From assembly GCF_036855935.1 (NCBI RefSeq), contig NZ_JASPFK010000001.1, positions 407,501 through 471,500 of the forward strand: a stretch of DNA of 64,000 bases, written 5' to 3'. This document shows positions 20,481-28,646 of the stretch, piece by piece; positions within the stretch are counted from its first letter, which is position 1, and the number at the start of each line of letters is the position of its first letter. The position numbers and the translations under genes were made by a program. This stretch comes from Sphingomonas sp. LR60. Lineage in GTDB: Bacteria > Pseudomonadota > Alphaproteobacteria > Sphingomonadales > Sphingomonadaceae. The notes below the pieces were generated by a model that ran no database searches, had not been told where the DNA came from, and worked only from the letters and a program-made list of their open reading frames with translations.

Positions 20481-23400
20481 ATGGCCCAACGTCAATCGCG
20501 AAACGTATCGCTCACGCCGGAGCTGGAAGCCTTCGTCACCGACAGTCTTGCGACCGGCGACTACGGCAATGCCAGCGAAGTGATACGGACAGCGTTGAAG
20601 CTGCTGCGCGATGGCCCGTCGCTGCGTGTATCGCCGGGCATCTGGCCGATCGGCGGCGGCGAGTGCGGCGCGATGATCCGTGGCACCGACTGGACGCAGC
20701 ACGTCCTGGGACCGGTGGAGCGCTGGTCGCCGACGCTGCGCGTGACGGTGGCGAACGTCGTCAACTCGCCGGTGCCAAAGGTGCTGATGTGGGGGCGCGA
20801 CGGCGTGCTGCTCTACAATGACGCCTATCGCGAGATCCTGGGCGCACGCCACCCCGGTGGGATGGGCAAGACGGCGGCGGCGGTGTTCCCCGAAATCGCC
20901 GACTGGAACCGCTCGATCATCGACCGCGGCCTTGCCGGCGAGGTCGTCAGCTATCGCGACCAACCGCTGACGCTGATCCGTGAGGCCGGGCCGACCGAAT
21001 TGTTCTTCGACCTGTTCTATACGCCGGTGATCGAAAGCGACGGCAAGGCCGGCGGGGTGCTGTGCACCGTGATCGACAATACCGCCCGCCTGCTGCTGGA
21101 GCGGCGACTGGCCGCCAGCGAAGGCGAGTTGCGGATGGTCACCGACGCGCTGCCGTTGCTGGTGTCGTTCATCGATCGCGACCTGATCTATCGCTACGCC
21201 AACCAGCATTATTTCGAATGGTTCGGCGTCGGCACCGATGACGTGATCGGGCGTCACACGCGCGACGTGATCGGGCCCGAGAATTTCGAGCGCCGCCGCC
21301 CGCTCATGGAGCGCGCGCTGGCGGGTGAGACGATCGTCGAGGATTCGCTGGTTCAGGATGGCGACGGATCGTGGCGGCGTGCCGACATCCGCTATCTGCC
21401 ACGGATCGACGAGCAGGGCGCGGTGCTCGGCTTCCAGGTGATCGTGCTCGACATCGAGGAGCGGGTGCGGCGCGAGGAAGCGCTGAACGCCAGCAACGCG
21501 CGCTTCCGCGCCGCGATGGAGGCGATGCACGGCGTGCTGTGGACCAACGACGCCGCGGGGCGGATGGTCGGGGAGCAGCTCGGCTGGGCGATGCTGACGG
21601 GTCAGACGCCCGAACGCTATCAGGGCTATGGCTGGGCCGATGCGGTCCATCCCGACGATGCGCAGCCGACCGTGGATGCGTGGCGCAAGGCGGTCGCGGC
21701 GAAATCGACCTTCGTCTTCGAGCATCGCGTCCGTCGCCATTGCGGGACGTGGCGGACCTTCGCGGTGCGTGCGGTGCCGCGGATCGATGCGCACGGCGAG
21801 GTCGCGGAATGGGTCGGCGTCCATACCGACATCACGCATCAGCGCGCCGCCGAGGCGGCGTTGCGCGACCATGCCGAGCAGTTGGAGCGGCAGGTGCGCC
21901 ACCGCGAACGTGCCGAGGAGCAGCTTCGCCACCTCAACGAGACGCTCGAGACGCGCGTGATCGAGGAGATCGCGTCGCGCCACGCCGCCGAGCGCAAGCT
22001 GACGCAGGCGCAGAAGATGGAGACGGTCGGGAAGCTGACCGGGGGCATCGCGCACGACTTCAACAATCTGTTGCAGGTCGTCTCGGGCAATCTCCAGCTG
22101 CTGCAGAAAGATATCGCGGGCAACGAGCGCGCCGAGACGCGGGTGGCGAATGCGCTGGCAGGGGTGTCGCGCGGGTCGCGGCTGGCAGCGCAATTGCTGG
22201 CGTTCGGGCGTCGGCAGGCGCTGGAGCCCAAGGTGGTCAACGTCACCCGCTTCGTGCGCGGGATGGACGACATGCTGCGCCGCGCGATCGGCGAGGGGAT
22301 CGAAGTCGAGACGATCTTCGGCGGCGGGCTGTGGAACACCTTCATCGATCCGGGCCAGATCGAGAATGCGCTGCTGAACCTCGCGATCAACGCTCGCGAC
22401 GCGATGGAGGGACAGGGGAAGCTGACGATCGAGCTGGCGAATGCGCATCTCGACGACGATTACGCACGTCGCCACGACGAGGTGGAGCCGGGGCAATATG
22501 TGATGCTGGCGGTCAGCGACACCGGGTGCGGCATGTCCGACGAGGTGGTCGCCAAGGTGTTCGAGCCGTTCTTCTCCACCAAGGCGGAGGGCAAGGGCTC
22601 GGGGCTGGGCCTGTCGATGGTCTATGGCTTCGTCAAACAGTCCGGCGGGCATGTGAACATCTATTCGGAGCCGGGGCACGGCTCGACGATCCGCCTGTAT
22701 CTGCCGCGGGCGATGGAGCGCGAGGATGTCGAGGTGGTGCTCGACAACGGTCCGATCGCCGGCGGGACCGAGACGGTGCTGGTGGTCGAGGACGATGACG
22801 AGGTCCGCGCGACCGTCGTCGAGATGCTCGGCGACCTCGGCTATCGCGTGCTCAAGGCGGTCGATGCGCAAAGCGCGCTGAGCGTCGTCGAGAGCGGAAT
22901 CCCGATCGACCTGCTGTTCACCGACGTGGTGATGCCGGGGACGCTCAAGAGCCCGGAGATGGCGCGCAAGGCGCGCGAGCGGCTGCCCGATCTCGCGGTG
23001 CTGTTCACCAGCGGCTATACCGAGAATTCGATCGTGCATGGCGGACGGCTGGATGCCGGCGTCGAGCTGCTGTCCAAGCCGTATACGCGCGAGGCGCTGG
23101 CGCGGAAGATCCGGCATGTCCTCGCGCAGCAGGCGCAGCGTCGCGAGAGTGTCGCGCCCCGACCGCAGCAGCCGATGCCGCGCGTCGCCGAGCCGATAAG
23201 CGCGCGGCGGACGATCCTGCTGGTCGAGGACGATGCGCTGATCCGCAGCGCGACGGCCGAGGTGTTGCAGGAGGCGGGGCATGTCGTGGTCGACGCCGCG
23301 AGCGCCGAAGAAGCGATGGCGGCGTTGCAGACCGCGCCGATCGACGTGCTGGTGACCGACGTCCACCTGCCGGGATCGTCGGGGCTGGAGCTTGCGGCCC

Positions 23401-23576
23401 GGGCCGCGGAAATCCACCCCGGTATCCGCATCGTCGTAGCGAGCGGCGACATCGGCGCGGTGCAGACGGAGGAGCCGAACATGCACCTGCTCGCCAAGCC
23501 GTATAGCGCGCGCGATTTGCTGGCGTTGTTGGGCGAGCAGGCGGTGCGCGAGAAGGCGCGTGAGGGCGAGGCGTAG
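20481..23576 (+). CDS. Hybrid histidine kinase with N-terminal ParD-like ribbon-helix-helix domain
   Basis: 1031 residues from this ATG (1046 from a GTG at 20436). Order: residues 4-45 are a ParD/CopG-type RHH (RNVSLTPELEAFVTDSLATGDYGNASEVIRTALKLL); then three PAS regions (about 65-190, 205-330, 345-465), a coiled coil (about 465-505), HisKA with His525 in GGIAHDFNN, HATPase (NLAINARDAM, DTGCGM, GLGLSM), and two receivers with Asp815 (LLFTDVVMPG) and Asp960 (LVTDVHLPG). The kinase part is a familiar soluble sensor type without membrane spans. The antitoxin-like DNA-binding domain at the front is what is unusual. An internal ATG at 20673 could yield a kinase lacking it. No ParE toxin gene is in the window. 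Confidence 0.9.
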   Translation: MAQRQSRNVSLTPELEAFVTDSLATGDYGNASEVIRTALKLLRDGPSLRVSPGIWPIGGGECGAMIRGTDWTQHVLGPVERWSPTLRVTVANVVNSPVPKVLMWGRDGVLLYNDAYREILGARHPGGMGKTAAAVFPEIADWNRSIIDRGLAGEVVSYRDQPLTLIREAGPTELFFDLFYTPVIESDGKAGGVLCTVIDNTARLLLERRLAASEGELRMVTDALPLLVSFIDRDLIYRYANQHYFEWFGVGTDDVIGRHTRDVIGPENFERRRPLMERALAGETIVEDSLVQDGDGSWRRADIRYLPRIDEQGAVLGFQVIVLDIEERVRREEALNASNARFRAAMEAMHGVLWTNDAAGRMVGEQLGWAMLTGQTPERYQGYGWADAVHPDDAQPTVDAWRKAVAAKSTFVFEHRVRRHCGTWRTFAVRAVPRIDAHGEVAEWVGVHTDITHQRAAEAALRDHAEQLERQVRHRERAEEQLRHLNETLETRVIEEIASRHAAERKLTQAQKMETVGKLTGGIAHDFNNLLQVVSGNLQLLQKDIAGNERAETRVANALAGVSRGSRLAAQLLAFGRRQALEPKVVNVTRFVRGMDDMLRRAIGEGIEVETIFGGGLWNTFIDPGQIENALLNLAINARDAMEGQGKLTIELANAHLDDDYARRHDEVEPGQYVMLAVSDTGCGMSDEVVAKVFEPFFSTKAEGKGSGLGLSMVYGFVKQSGGHVNIYSEPGHGSTIRLYLPRAMEREDVEVVLDNGPIAGGTETVLVVEDDDEVRATVVEMLGDLGYRVLKAVDAQSALSVVESGIPIDLLFTDVVMPGTLKSPEMARKARERLPDLAVLFTSGYTENSIVHGGRLDAGVELLSKPYTREALARKIRHVLAQQAQRRESVAPRPQQPMPRVAEPISARRTILLVEDDALIRSATAEVLQEAGHVVVDAASAEEAMAALQTAPIDVLVTDVHLPGSSGLELAARAAEIHPGIRIVVASGDIGAVQTEEPNMHLLAKPYSARDLLALLGEQAVREKAREGEA

Positions 23577-23594
23577 GCGCTCGTTCCGATTAGC

Positions 23595-23669
23595 GTCATT
23601 GCGAGCGTAGCGCAGCAATTTAGGGTTGGATTAGGACACCCTGGATTGCTGCGCTGCGCTCGCAATGAC
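23595..23669. repeat. Interspersed palindromic repeat, family B (copy 1, 75 bp)
   Basis: The element opens with GTCATTGCGAGCGTAGCG and closes with the reverse complement CGCTCGCAATGAC. A second copy of exactly 75 bp is at 25290-25364, and a collapsed version at 52387-52414. Here it lies between convergent genes and may act as a bidirectional terminator. Confidence 0.9.
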
Positions 23670-23702
23670 GGTCAGGTGTGCGGCCACAAGGGACGGATAG
23701 GC

Positions 23703-24854
23703 TCAACCTGCGGTGAAGGTCATTCCCGCGCGGGCGATCAAACGGTCGCAAAGGGGTGCACCCATGATCGCGCCGGGTGTCCAGATGCCGCCCGCCGCCT
23801 CGACGTCGTGGAGCAGGCACAGCGCGCTTTCGGCGAGCATCTTCGACGTGCAGCCATAGCCGGGGTCGCTGTCACCGGTCACGACCGCGTCGATGCGGGT
23901 GCCGTCGGGCATCAACCCGGCGAAGAGGATGTCGAAATGGCCGGCGTCGCGTTCTTCCTTCGACGGGCCCTCGCCCGACTTCGGACCCTTGTCGCCCGCG
24001 AACGGGTTGAGCTTCGCCAGCGCGTCGGCGGCGGCCTTGCCGAGATCGCCGAGCCCGGCCACGACCATCTCGTCATAGACCAGATCGCCCCAGCGCTGAC
24101 CCAGCAGGAAGTTGGTGCGGTGGACGTTCTTGGTGTTGATCGGCGCCATGATGAACGGTGCCACCCACGATTGCAGCGTCGCGTCGAATTCGGGAAGCAG
24201 TCCGCTCGGCTGGTGCGGGCCGGCGTGGCCGGGGGTGAGCGCGAACGGATCGCTCAATAGCCCGAACAGCGACGGCTGACGCGCACCGGCGGCGAGCGTC
24301 GCCTTGAGGCTGGCCGCGGTGCCGCCCGAGAAGCCGCCCTTCATGCGCCGGACGCGCGCCTTGATCCGCGGAACGGGTGTGCCGAAGCGTGCGAGCGCGG
24401 CCTCCTGCAAGGTCATCACGCCGAGGTCGAACGGGATCGAATCGAAGCCGCACGAGAAGACGATCCGCGCGCCGCTACGCTGTGCCTCGTCGTGATGCGC
24501 GTCGATCATCTGGCGCATCCACGCCGGCTCGCCACACAGATCGACATAGGCGGTGCCGGTCGCGGCGCAGGCGGCGATCAGCTTGCTGCCGTGGAGTTGG
24601 TACGGCCCGACCGTGCTGATGATGACCGTGGCGCGGCGACACATCGCTTCCAGCGCCGCGGGATCGTCGCTGTCGGCGATGACGACGGGCACGTCGATCG
24701 CCAGTTCGTCGCGGACCGCGGCGAGTTTGTTGGCGGCGCGCCCGGCGATCGCCCATCGCAGTCTGTCGGGATCGCGATGCGCGAGATACTCGGTGACCAG
24801 CTTGCCGGTGAAGCCGGTCGCGCCGAACAGGATGATGTCGAACTCGGCGGCCAT
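23703..24854 (-). CDS. Saccharopine dehydrogenase-like protein (trans-acting enoyl reductase family)
   Basis: 383 residues with an N-terminal Rossmann fold (IILFGATGFTGKLVTEYL), a second motif (ATVIISTVGPYQLHG) and the family stretch AYVDLCGEPAWMRQMIDAHH...IVFSCGFDSIPFDLG. Mycobacterial relatives act in trans on polyketide-type lipids; in other bacteria the substrate is unknown, so a reductase role is all that can be claimed. The stop is 33 bp from the family B repeat. The small gene upstream on the same strand ends 3 bp before this start. Confidence 0.88.
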   Translation of the reverse strand: MAAEFDIILFGATGFTGKLVTEYLAHRDPDRLRWAIAGRAANKLAAVRDELAIDVPVVIADSDDPAALEAMCRRATVIISTVGPYQLHGSKLIAACAATGTAYVDLCGEPAWMRQMIDAHHDEAQRSGARIVFSCGFDSIPFDLGVMTLQEAALARFGTPVPRIKARVRRMKGGFSGGTAASLKATLAAGARQPSLFGLLSDPFALTPGHAGPHQPSGLLPEFDATLQSWVAPFIMAPINTKNVHRTNFLLGQRWGDLVYDEMVVAGLGDLGKAAADALAKLNPFAGDKGPKSGEGPSKEERDAGHFDILFAGLMPDGTRIDAVVTGDSDPGYGCTSKMLAESALCLLHDVEAAGGIWTPGAIMGAPLCDRLIARAGMTFTAG

Positions 24855-24857
24855 GCG

Positions 24858-25172
24858 TCAGTCCGTGCCGACACCGGTCAGCGGGGCGCCGGAGCCGCCC
24901 GCGCGATCGTCGCTGGGGTCCTCGCCGTCATGGCCACCGCCAGCGCTGGCACCGCTGCCGTGTACCGCGCCGGTCGCGGGATCGAACGACGCGCGACGGC
25001 CGGCGTCGCCCTCCGATGCGGCGAGCGTGGATGGCTTTGAGGCGACGGAGCCGGCGGGCATGTCCTCCGCGAGCTTGCGCTCCTCGTCGAGCGTGTAGCC
25101 CTGGCCAAATTTGCCGGTGTCCTTGTCGAAGGCGGTCCGGCGGCGATGCTGGGGGTCGACGGGGTCGGTCAT
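24858..25172 (-). CDS. Small hydrophilic hypothetical protein with internal repeat
   Basis: 104 residues, no signal or membrane segment, rich in Gly, Ala, Asp and Ser, probably disordered. Two copies of the pattern RRxxFDxxTG (RRTAFDKDTG near residue 12 and RRASFDPATG near residue 60) suggest an internal duplication. The ATG at 25172 is chosen because upstream codons look non-coding; no good ribosome site is seen. It ends 3 bp before the saccharopine dehydrogenase-like gene, so the two are probably one transcript. Function unknown. Confidence 0.65.
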   Translation of the reverse strand: MTDPVDPQHRRRTAFDKDTGKFGQGYTLDEERKLAEDMPAGSVASKPSTLAASEGDAGRRASFDPATGAVHGSGASAGGGHDGEDPSDDRAGGSGAPLTGVGTD

Positions 25173-25289
25173 GATGGGGCAACGCGCGGGTCGGGGTGAT
25201 GATCCCTGACGGCTGATGGCTGGTGCGACGGTCTCCATTGTCGAGCCGGCGAGTGATCCAAGGTCAGGATGACATGGCGACCTAGGTTC

Positions 25290-25364
25290 GTCATTGCGAG
25301 CGTAGCGACGCCGTCCGGGGCCGGATCAGGACGCCCTGGATTGCTTCGCTTCGCTCGCAATGAC
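25290..25364. repeat. Interspersed palindromic repeat, family B (copy 2, 75 bp)
   Basis: Same length and ends as 23595-23669 (GTCATTGCGAGCGTAGCG ... CGCTCGCAATGAC), with a different but related centre (ATCAGGACGCCCTGGATTGC compared with ATTAGGACACCCTGGATTGC). It occupies most of the 330-bp gene-free stretch 25173-25502 together with the family D element. Confidence 0.9.
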
Positions 25365-25416
25365 GACTTGAGGCAAGTCGCGCATCATGTTCTGGCACTG
25401 GCCTGATGGCACTGCA

Positions 25417-25486
25417 CCGTTCGTGCCGGGCTTGTCGAAGGGCGCTGGTGGAGGCGCATGTGCTTCGACAGGCTCAGCACGAACGG
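25417..25486. repeat. Interspersed palindromic repeat, family D
   Basis: Left arm CCGTTCGTGCCGGGCTTGTC (and GAAG) at 25417-25440 pairs with CTTCGACAGGCTCAGCACGA (and ACGG) at 25463-25486, with two or three mismatches, over a 22-bp loop. It lies directly downstream of the small membrane protein gene, in position to be its terminator. Confidence 0.8.
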
Positions 25487-25502
25487 GGTCGGTCATTCCG
25501 CC

Positions 25503-25697
25503 TTAACGTTCTGCGCTCGGCTGTCCGGCGGCGAGGGCCATCGCCTGTGCCGTTCCGGTGGCGGGTTTGACACGCGCGGCGGGTTCGTTGCGGCCGAGCG
25601 TGAGATAGAGGACACCCACGATCAGGACGCAGATCGCAAGTAGGGCGGGCCAGCCGGCGCTGCTGCGCTGGCCGATCGGGCGATGGTCGTGCGACAT
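25503..25697 (-). CDS. Small single-span membrane protein
   Basis: 64 residues: a short His-containing N-terminus (MSHDHRPIGQRSS), one membrane helix (WPALLAICVLIVGVLYLTL) and a tail of about 30 residues. The ATG at 25697 has GGAG seven nt upstream; an ATG six nt earlier is too close to it. The gene is 90 bp downstream of the cytidylyltransferase on the same strand. No family recognised. Confidence 0.65.
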   Translation of the reverse strand: MSHDHRPIGQRSSAGWPALLAICVLIVGVLYLTLGRNEPAARVKPATGTAQAMALAAGQPSAER

Positions 25698-25786
25698 GGT
25701 CATTCTCCGGCGATCAAGACAATCGTCGGGTGTAATAACCTGCGTTGCGGGCGTGTTCCGGGCTGGCCGGTGAGATTTTGTTGCTG

Positions 25787-26518
25787 TCAGGCGGCGTGTT
25801 GATGCGTGTCGCGGACCGCCAGGGCGGCCTCCGCCTGCGCCAGCGCGCGGGCGTCGTCGACATCGAGCCACCAGGCGTCGCCGATGTCGATCACTTTGGC
25901 CTCGCCGCCCTGCGCTAGCGTCTCGACGCCGGCCGAGATCGATCCCGGGCCACCCGCGGCGATCGAGGCACGCAGCGCGTCGTGGAAGCGCGCGTCGACC
26001 GCGAAGACGCCGGTGTCGAAGCAATTATAGTCGGGCAGATGCTTGCCGATCGCGACGATCCGGTCGCCCTCGGCACGCACACGCGTGACGTCGTCCATGT
26101 CGACGAGCGGATTGTCGAGCCGGTGGTCGACGCCGAGCGTCAGCGCCGCCTCCGGAGCGGCGGCGACGCGCGCGATCAGCGCCGGGTCGACGAGATGGTC
26201 GGCCATCATCAACAGATGCCGCCGTGCGCCGATCGCATCGGCGCCGGTCAGCACCGAATGGCCGTTCGACAGCGACCAATCGGGGGTGCGCACGCATCGC
26301 ACCGGCAGGTCGAGCGTCGCGGCGGCGAGCGCCAGATGGCGTTCGAGCCGCTCCGCTTCATGGCCGGTGACGACGGTGACGTCGGTAACGCCGCCCGCAC
26401 GGGCGGCGCGCAGCACGCGCTCGATCAGCGGAACGCCGTTGACGAGCGTCAGCGGCTTCGAGGGTGACACCTCGCGCAGCCGGCTGCCATAGCCGGCCGC
26501 GACGATCAGCGCGTGCAA
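25787..26518 (-). CDS. Sugar/inositol-phosphate nucleotidyltransferase, probable CTP:inositol-1-phosphate cytidylyltransferase
   Basis: 243 residues, the GT-A-like nucleotidyltransferase fold. The N-terminus LIVAAGYGSRL...SPSKPLTLVNGVPLIERVL is the nucleotide-binding loop with its Lys; MMADHLVDP supplies the metal Asp and CFDTGVFAVD the later motif. These match the IPCT domain of thermophile IPCT/DIPPS proteins better than sugar-phosphate enzymes. It starts at TTG 12 bp after the inositol-1-phosphate synthase stop, so the product would be CDP-inositol made from that enzyme's inositol-1-phosphate. A choline-phosphate cytidylyltransferase role is the main alternative. Confidence 0.75.
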   Translation of the reverse strand: MHALIVAAGYGSRLREVSPSKPLTLVNGVPLIERVLRAARAGGVTDVTVVTGHEAERLERHLALAAATLDLPVRCVRTPDWSLSNGHSVLTGADAIGARRHLLMMADHLVDPALIARVAAAPEAALTLGVDHRLDNPLVDMDDVTRVRAEGDRIVAIGKHLPDYNCFDTGVFAVDARFHDALRASIAAGGPGSISAGVETLAQGGEAKVIDIGDAWWLDVDDARALAQAEAALAVRDTHQHAA

Positions 26519-26530
26519 GGTCGAAGGGCC

Positions 26531-27637
26531 TTATTCGGCGGCGAGGCGCGCGTCGGCGTGGATGAACTCGTTGGTCATCGCTGCCGCCACGTCGTCGGTC
26601 ACCTGCTGCGGCGGGTGCTTGCAGAAGAACGCCGACGGGCCTTCCAGCGCGCCACCGATCCCACGCTCCAGCCCGAGCTTCACGCAACGGATCGCGTCGA
26701 CCACGACCGCGGCCGAGTTCGGCGAATCCTCGACCGACAGGCGCAGTTCGAGGTTCATCGGCACGCCACCGAACAGGTCGCCCTCAAGCCGCAGGAAGCA
26801 CAGTTTGTTGTCGCCCAGCCACGGGATGTAGTCCGACGGGCCGACGTGGATGTTCTCGTCCGCCAGCCGCTCGGCGATCACCGCCTGCACCGCCTCGGTC
26901 TTCGACTCCTTCTTGCTCTGCAGCCGGTTACGGTCGAGCATGTTCATGAAGTCGGTGTTGCCGCCGGTGTTCAGCTGATAGGTGTGATCGATCGTCACGC
27001 CGCGCTGACCGAACAGGTTCGACAGCACGCGGTGGACGATCGTCGCGCCGACCTGCGCCTTCACGTCATCGCCGATGATCGGCAGGCCGGCATCGGCGAA
27101 CTTCTTTTCCCAATCGGGGCGCGAAGCGATGAACACGGGCATGCAGTTCACGACGCCGAGACCGGCCTCGAGCGCGCATTCCATGTAGAATTCGGTCGCG
27201 ACCTGGCTGCCGACCGGCAGGAAGTTGACGAGGATCTCGGCGCCCGAGCTCTTCAGCTCGGCGATGATCTCCGCCTTCTCGGCGTCACGGGTGTCGTTGA
27301 TCTCGAACCCGCGATCGTTGGCCGCGGTCAGCATGTGCGGCGCAACGCCGTCCAGCTTCGCGCCCATCTTCACGATCGTGCCGGTCTTCGGCACGTCGGC
27401 ATGGAAGACCTTGGTGCAATTCGGCTTGGCGAAGATCGCTTCACCCAGATCAAGCCCGACCTTCCGCGAGTCGACGTCAAATGCCGCGACGAACTCCAGA
27501 TCGCCGACCTTGTATCCACCGATGTCCTCGTGGATCAGACCCGCGGCGGTGTTGCTGCCGGCATAGTGATATTTCCCTTGAATAAGGCTGCTTGCGCAGT
27601 TGCCGACACCGATAACCGCAACCTTGATCGTCGCCAT
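26531..27637 (-). CDS. ino1: Inositol-3-phosphate synthase (L-myo-inositol-1-phosphate synthase)
   Basis: 368 residues, the usual length of bacterial enzymes. It converts glucose-6-phosphate to L-myo-inositol-1-phosphate with NAD as an internal redox cofactor. Visible features: VAVIGVGNCASSLIQG (NAD site), NFLPVGSQVATEFY, GDDVKAQVGATIVHRVL and TYQLNTGGNTDFMNML, the conserved catalytic core. The frame is open far upstream but the ATG at 27637 begins exactly at the Rossmann strand. It is first in a two-gene operon with the cytidylyltransferase and divergent from a CDP-alcohol phosphatidyltransferase. The 8-bp inverted repeat at 27695-27717 lies between the two promoters. Confidence 0.95.
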   Translation of the reverse strand: MATIKVAVIGVGNCASSLIQGKYHYAGSNTAAGLIHEDIGGYKVGDLEFVAAFDVDSRKVGLDLGEAIFAKPNCTKVFHADVPKTGTIVKMGAKLDGVAPHMLTAANDRGFEINDTRDAEKAEIIAELKSSGAEILVNFLPVGSQVATEFYMECALEAGLGVVNCMPVFIASRPDWEKKFADAGLPIIGDDVKAQVGATIVHRVLSNLFGQRGVTIDHTYQLNTGGNTDFMNMLDRNRLQSKKESKTEAVQAVIAERLADENIHVGPSDYIPWLGDNKLCFLRLEGDLFGGVPMNLELRLSVEDSPNSAAVVVDAIRCVKLGLERGIGGALEGPSAFFCKHPPQQVTDDVAAAMTNEFIHADARLAAE

Positions 27638-27694
27638 TCTACCCCACTTGCCGACGCTTAGTCGGACGAAAAGCCATTTTACGTTGCCGCTTCG

Positions 27695-27717
27695 TGACAG
27701 ATACGTGGCATCTGTCA
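27695..27717. promoter_or_regulatory. Inverted repeat in the divergent inositol-gene promoter region
   Basis: TGACAGAT and ATCTGTCA form a perfect 8-bp inverted repeat around a 7-bp centre. The right arm overlaps the likely -35 of the plus-strand promoter. It is placed to control both directions. No regulator gene adjoins it. Confidence 0.55.
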
Positions 27718-27740
27718 AGCGAGCCGATGCGCTGTATAGG
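27712..27740 (+). promoter_or_regulatory. Candidate sigma-70-type promoter of the CDP-alcohol phosphatidyltransferase gene
   Basis: CTGTCA (27712-27717), a 17-bp spacer and TATAGG (27735-27740) match the housekeeping consensus at 4 of 6 positions each. The GTG start lies 30 bp downstream. Confidence 0.45.
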
Positions 27741-27769
27741 CGCAGCGGGGCAATCTCGCGAGGGACCGC

Positions 27770-28639
27770 GTGAACGAATCTGAAACGGCTGTGGCGGGAA
27801 AGCCGCGGGAGCTGCAAGGTTTTCTGAACAGGGTATTGTATCACCCGCTGGCGCATCGCCTGGCGAAGGCGCTGGTGCCGACTCCGGTGACGCCGAACAT
27901 GGTGTCGATCGCCGGCGCCGTGATGGTGATGGTGACGGCCGTGCTCTACGCCTGGGTCGCGACCCCGGTGGCGATCGCGATCGGCTTCGCGCTGCATTGC
28001 GGCTGGCATGTCGTCGACGGGGCGGACGGTGCGCTGGCGCGGATGTCGGGGCGTGCGTCGCCGTCGGGCGAGATCGTCGACGGCCTGTGCGATTATGCCG
28101 GGCATGGCGTCCTGTATCTGTTGCTGGCGGGCACGCTGGACGACACCGTGGGCTGGATCGCGTGGCCGATCGCGATCGCCGCGGGGCTGAGCCGTGCGGT
28201 GCAGTCGGTCTTCGCCGAGAGCCAGAGGCGGACCTACCAATGGTGGGCGTATAATACGCCGTGGCTGCAGAATGCGAAGTCGGACGGGCGCGGGATCGGG
28301 GTAGCGCTGTCTAATCTGTATCTCAGCGTGTGGCACGCGCTGTCGCGACCGACCCAGCGCGTCAACGCGCTAGTGGCGAGTGCGGAGGCCGATCCGCCCG
28401 AGCGGCGGCGGATCGCCGGGATCGCCCGGACGGTCGGGTCGCGCGCGCTGCCGCTGCTGGCGGCGCTGGGCGCCAATCCGCGCACCATCCTGTTGGGGCT
28501 GAGCATGATCGCGGGGACGCCGTTGTGGTTCTTCCTGATCGAGATCGTCGTCCTCAACATCGGGCTGGTGCTGGCGATCATGCAGGCCGCGTATCTGGGG
28601 CGGCGGATCGCAGCACTGATCGCGGACGGGCATCAATAG
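27770..28639 (+). CDS. CDP-alcohol phosphatidyltransferase (possible CDP-inositol-dependent enzyme)
   Basis: 289 residues with about six membrane helices. The catalytic motif is complete: VVDGADGALARMSGRASPSGEIVDGLCDY fits DG-x2-AR-x8-G-x3-D-x3-D, the site that binds CDP-alcohol and metals. Starts at GTG with GAGGG upstream. The neighbouring divergent genes make inositol-1-phosphate and, probably, CDP-inositol. So this enzyme may transfer phosphoinositol from CDP-inositol to an acceptor, as DIPP synthase does in thermophiles. A conventional CDP-diacylglycerol:inositol-phosphate reaction is the alternative. Acceptor and product are unknown. Confidence 0.85.
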   Translation: MNESETAVAGKPRELQGFLNRVLYHPLAHRLAKALVPTPVTPNMVSIAGAVMVMVTAVLYAWVATPVAIAIGFALHCGWHVVDGADGALARMSGRASPSGEIVDGLCDYAGHGVLYLLLAGTLDDTVGWIAWPIAIAAGLSRAVQSVFAESQRRTYQWWAYNTPWLQNAKSDGRGIGVALSNLYLSVWHALSRPTQRVNALVASAEADPPERRRIAGIARTVGSRALPLLAALGANPRTILLGLSMIAGTPLWFFLIEIVVLNIGLVLAIMQAAYLGRRIAALIADGHQ

Positions 28640-28646
28640 CGGCGCC

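Noticed and set aside
20439..23618. A 1059-codon open frame on the minus strand, opposite the hybrid kinase
   Set aside because: The kinase on the plus strand has complete domains over the whole interval; the minus frame has none and is a codon-bias artefact.
20400..25000. A toxin partner (ParE) for the RHH domain
   Set aside because: No ParE/RelE-like protein or short ORF of that type is found around the kinase gene, so no toxin-antitoxin pair is claimed.
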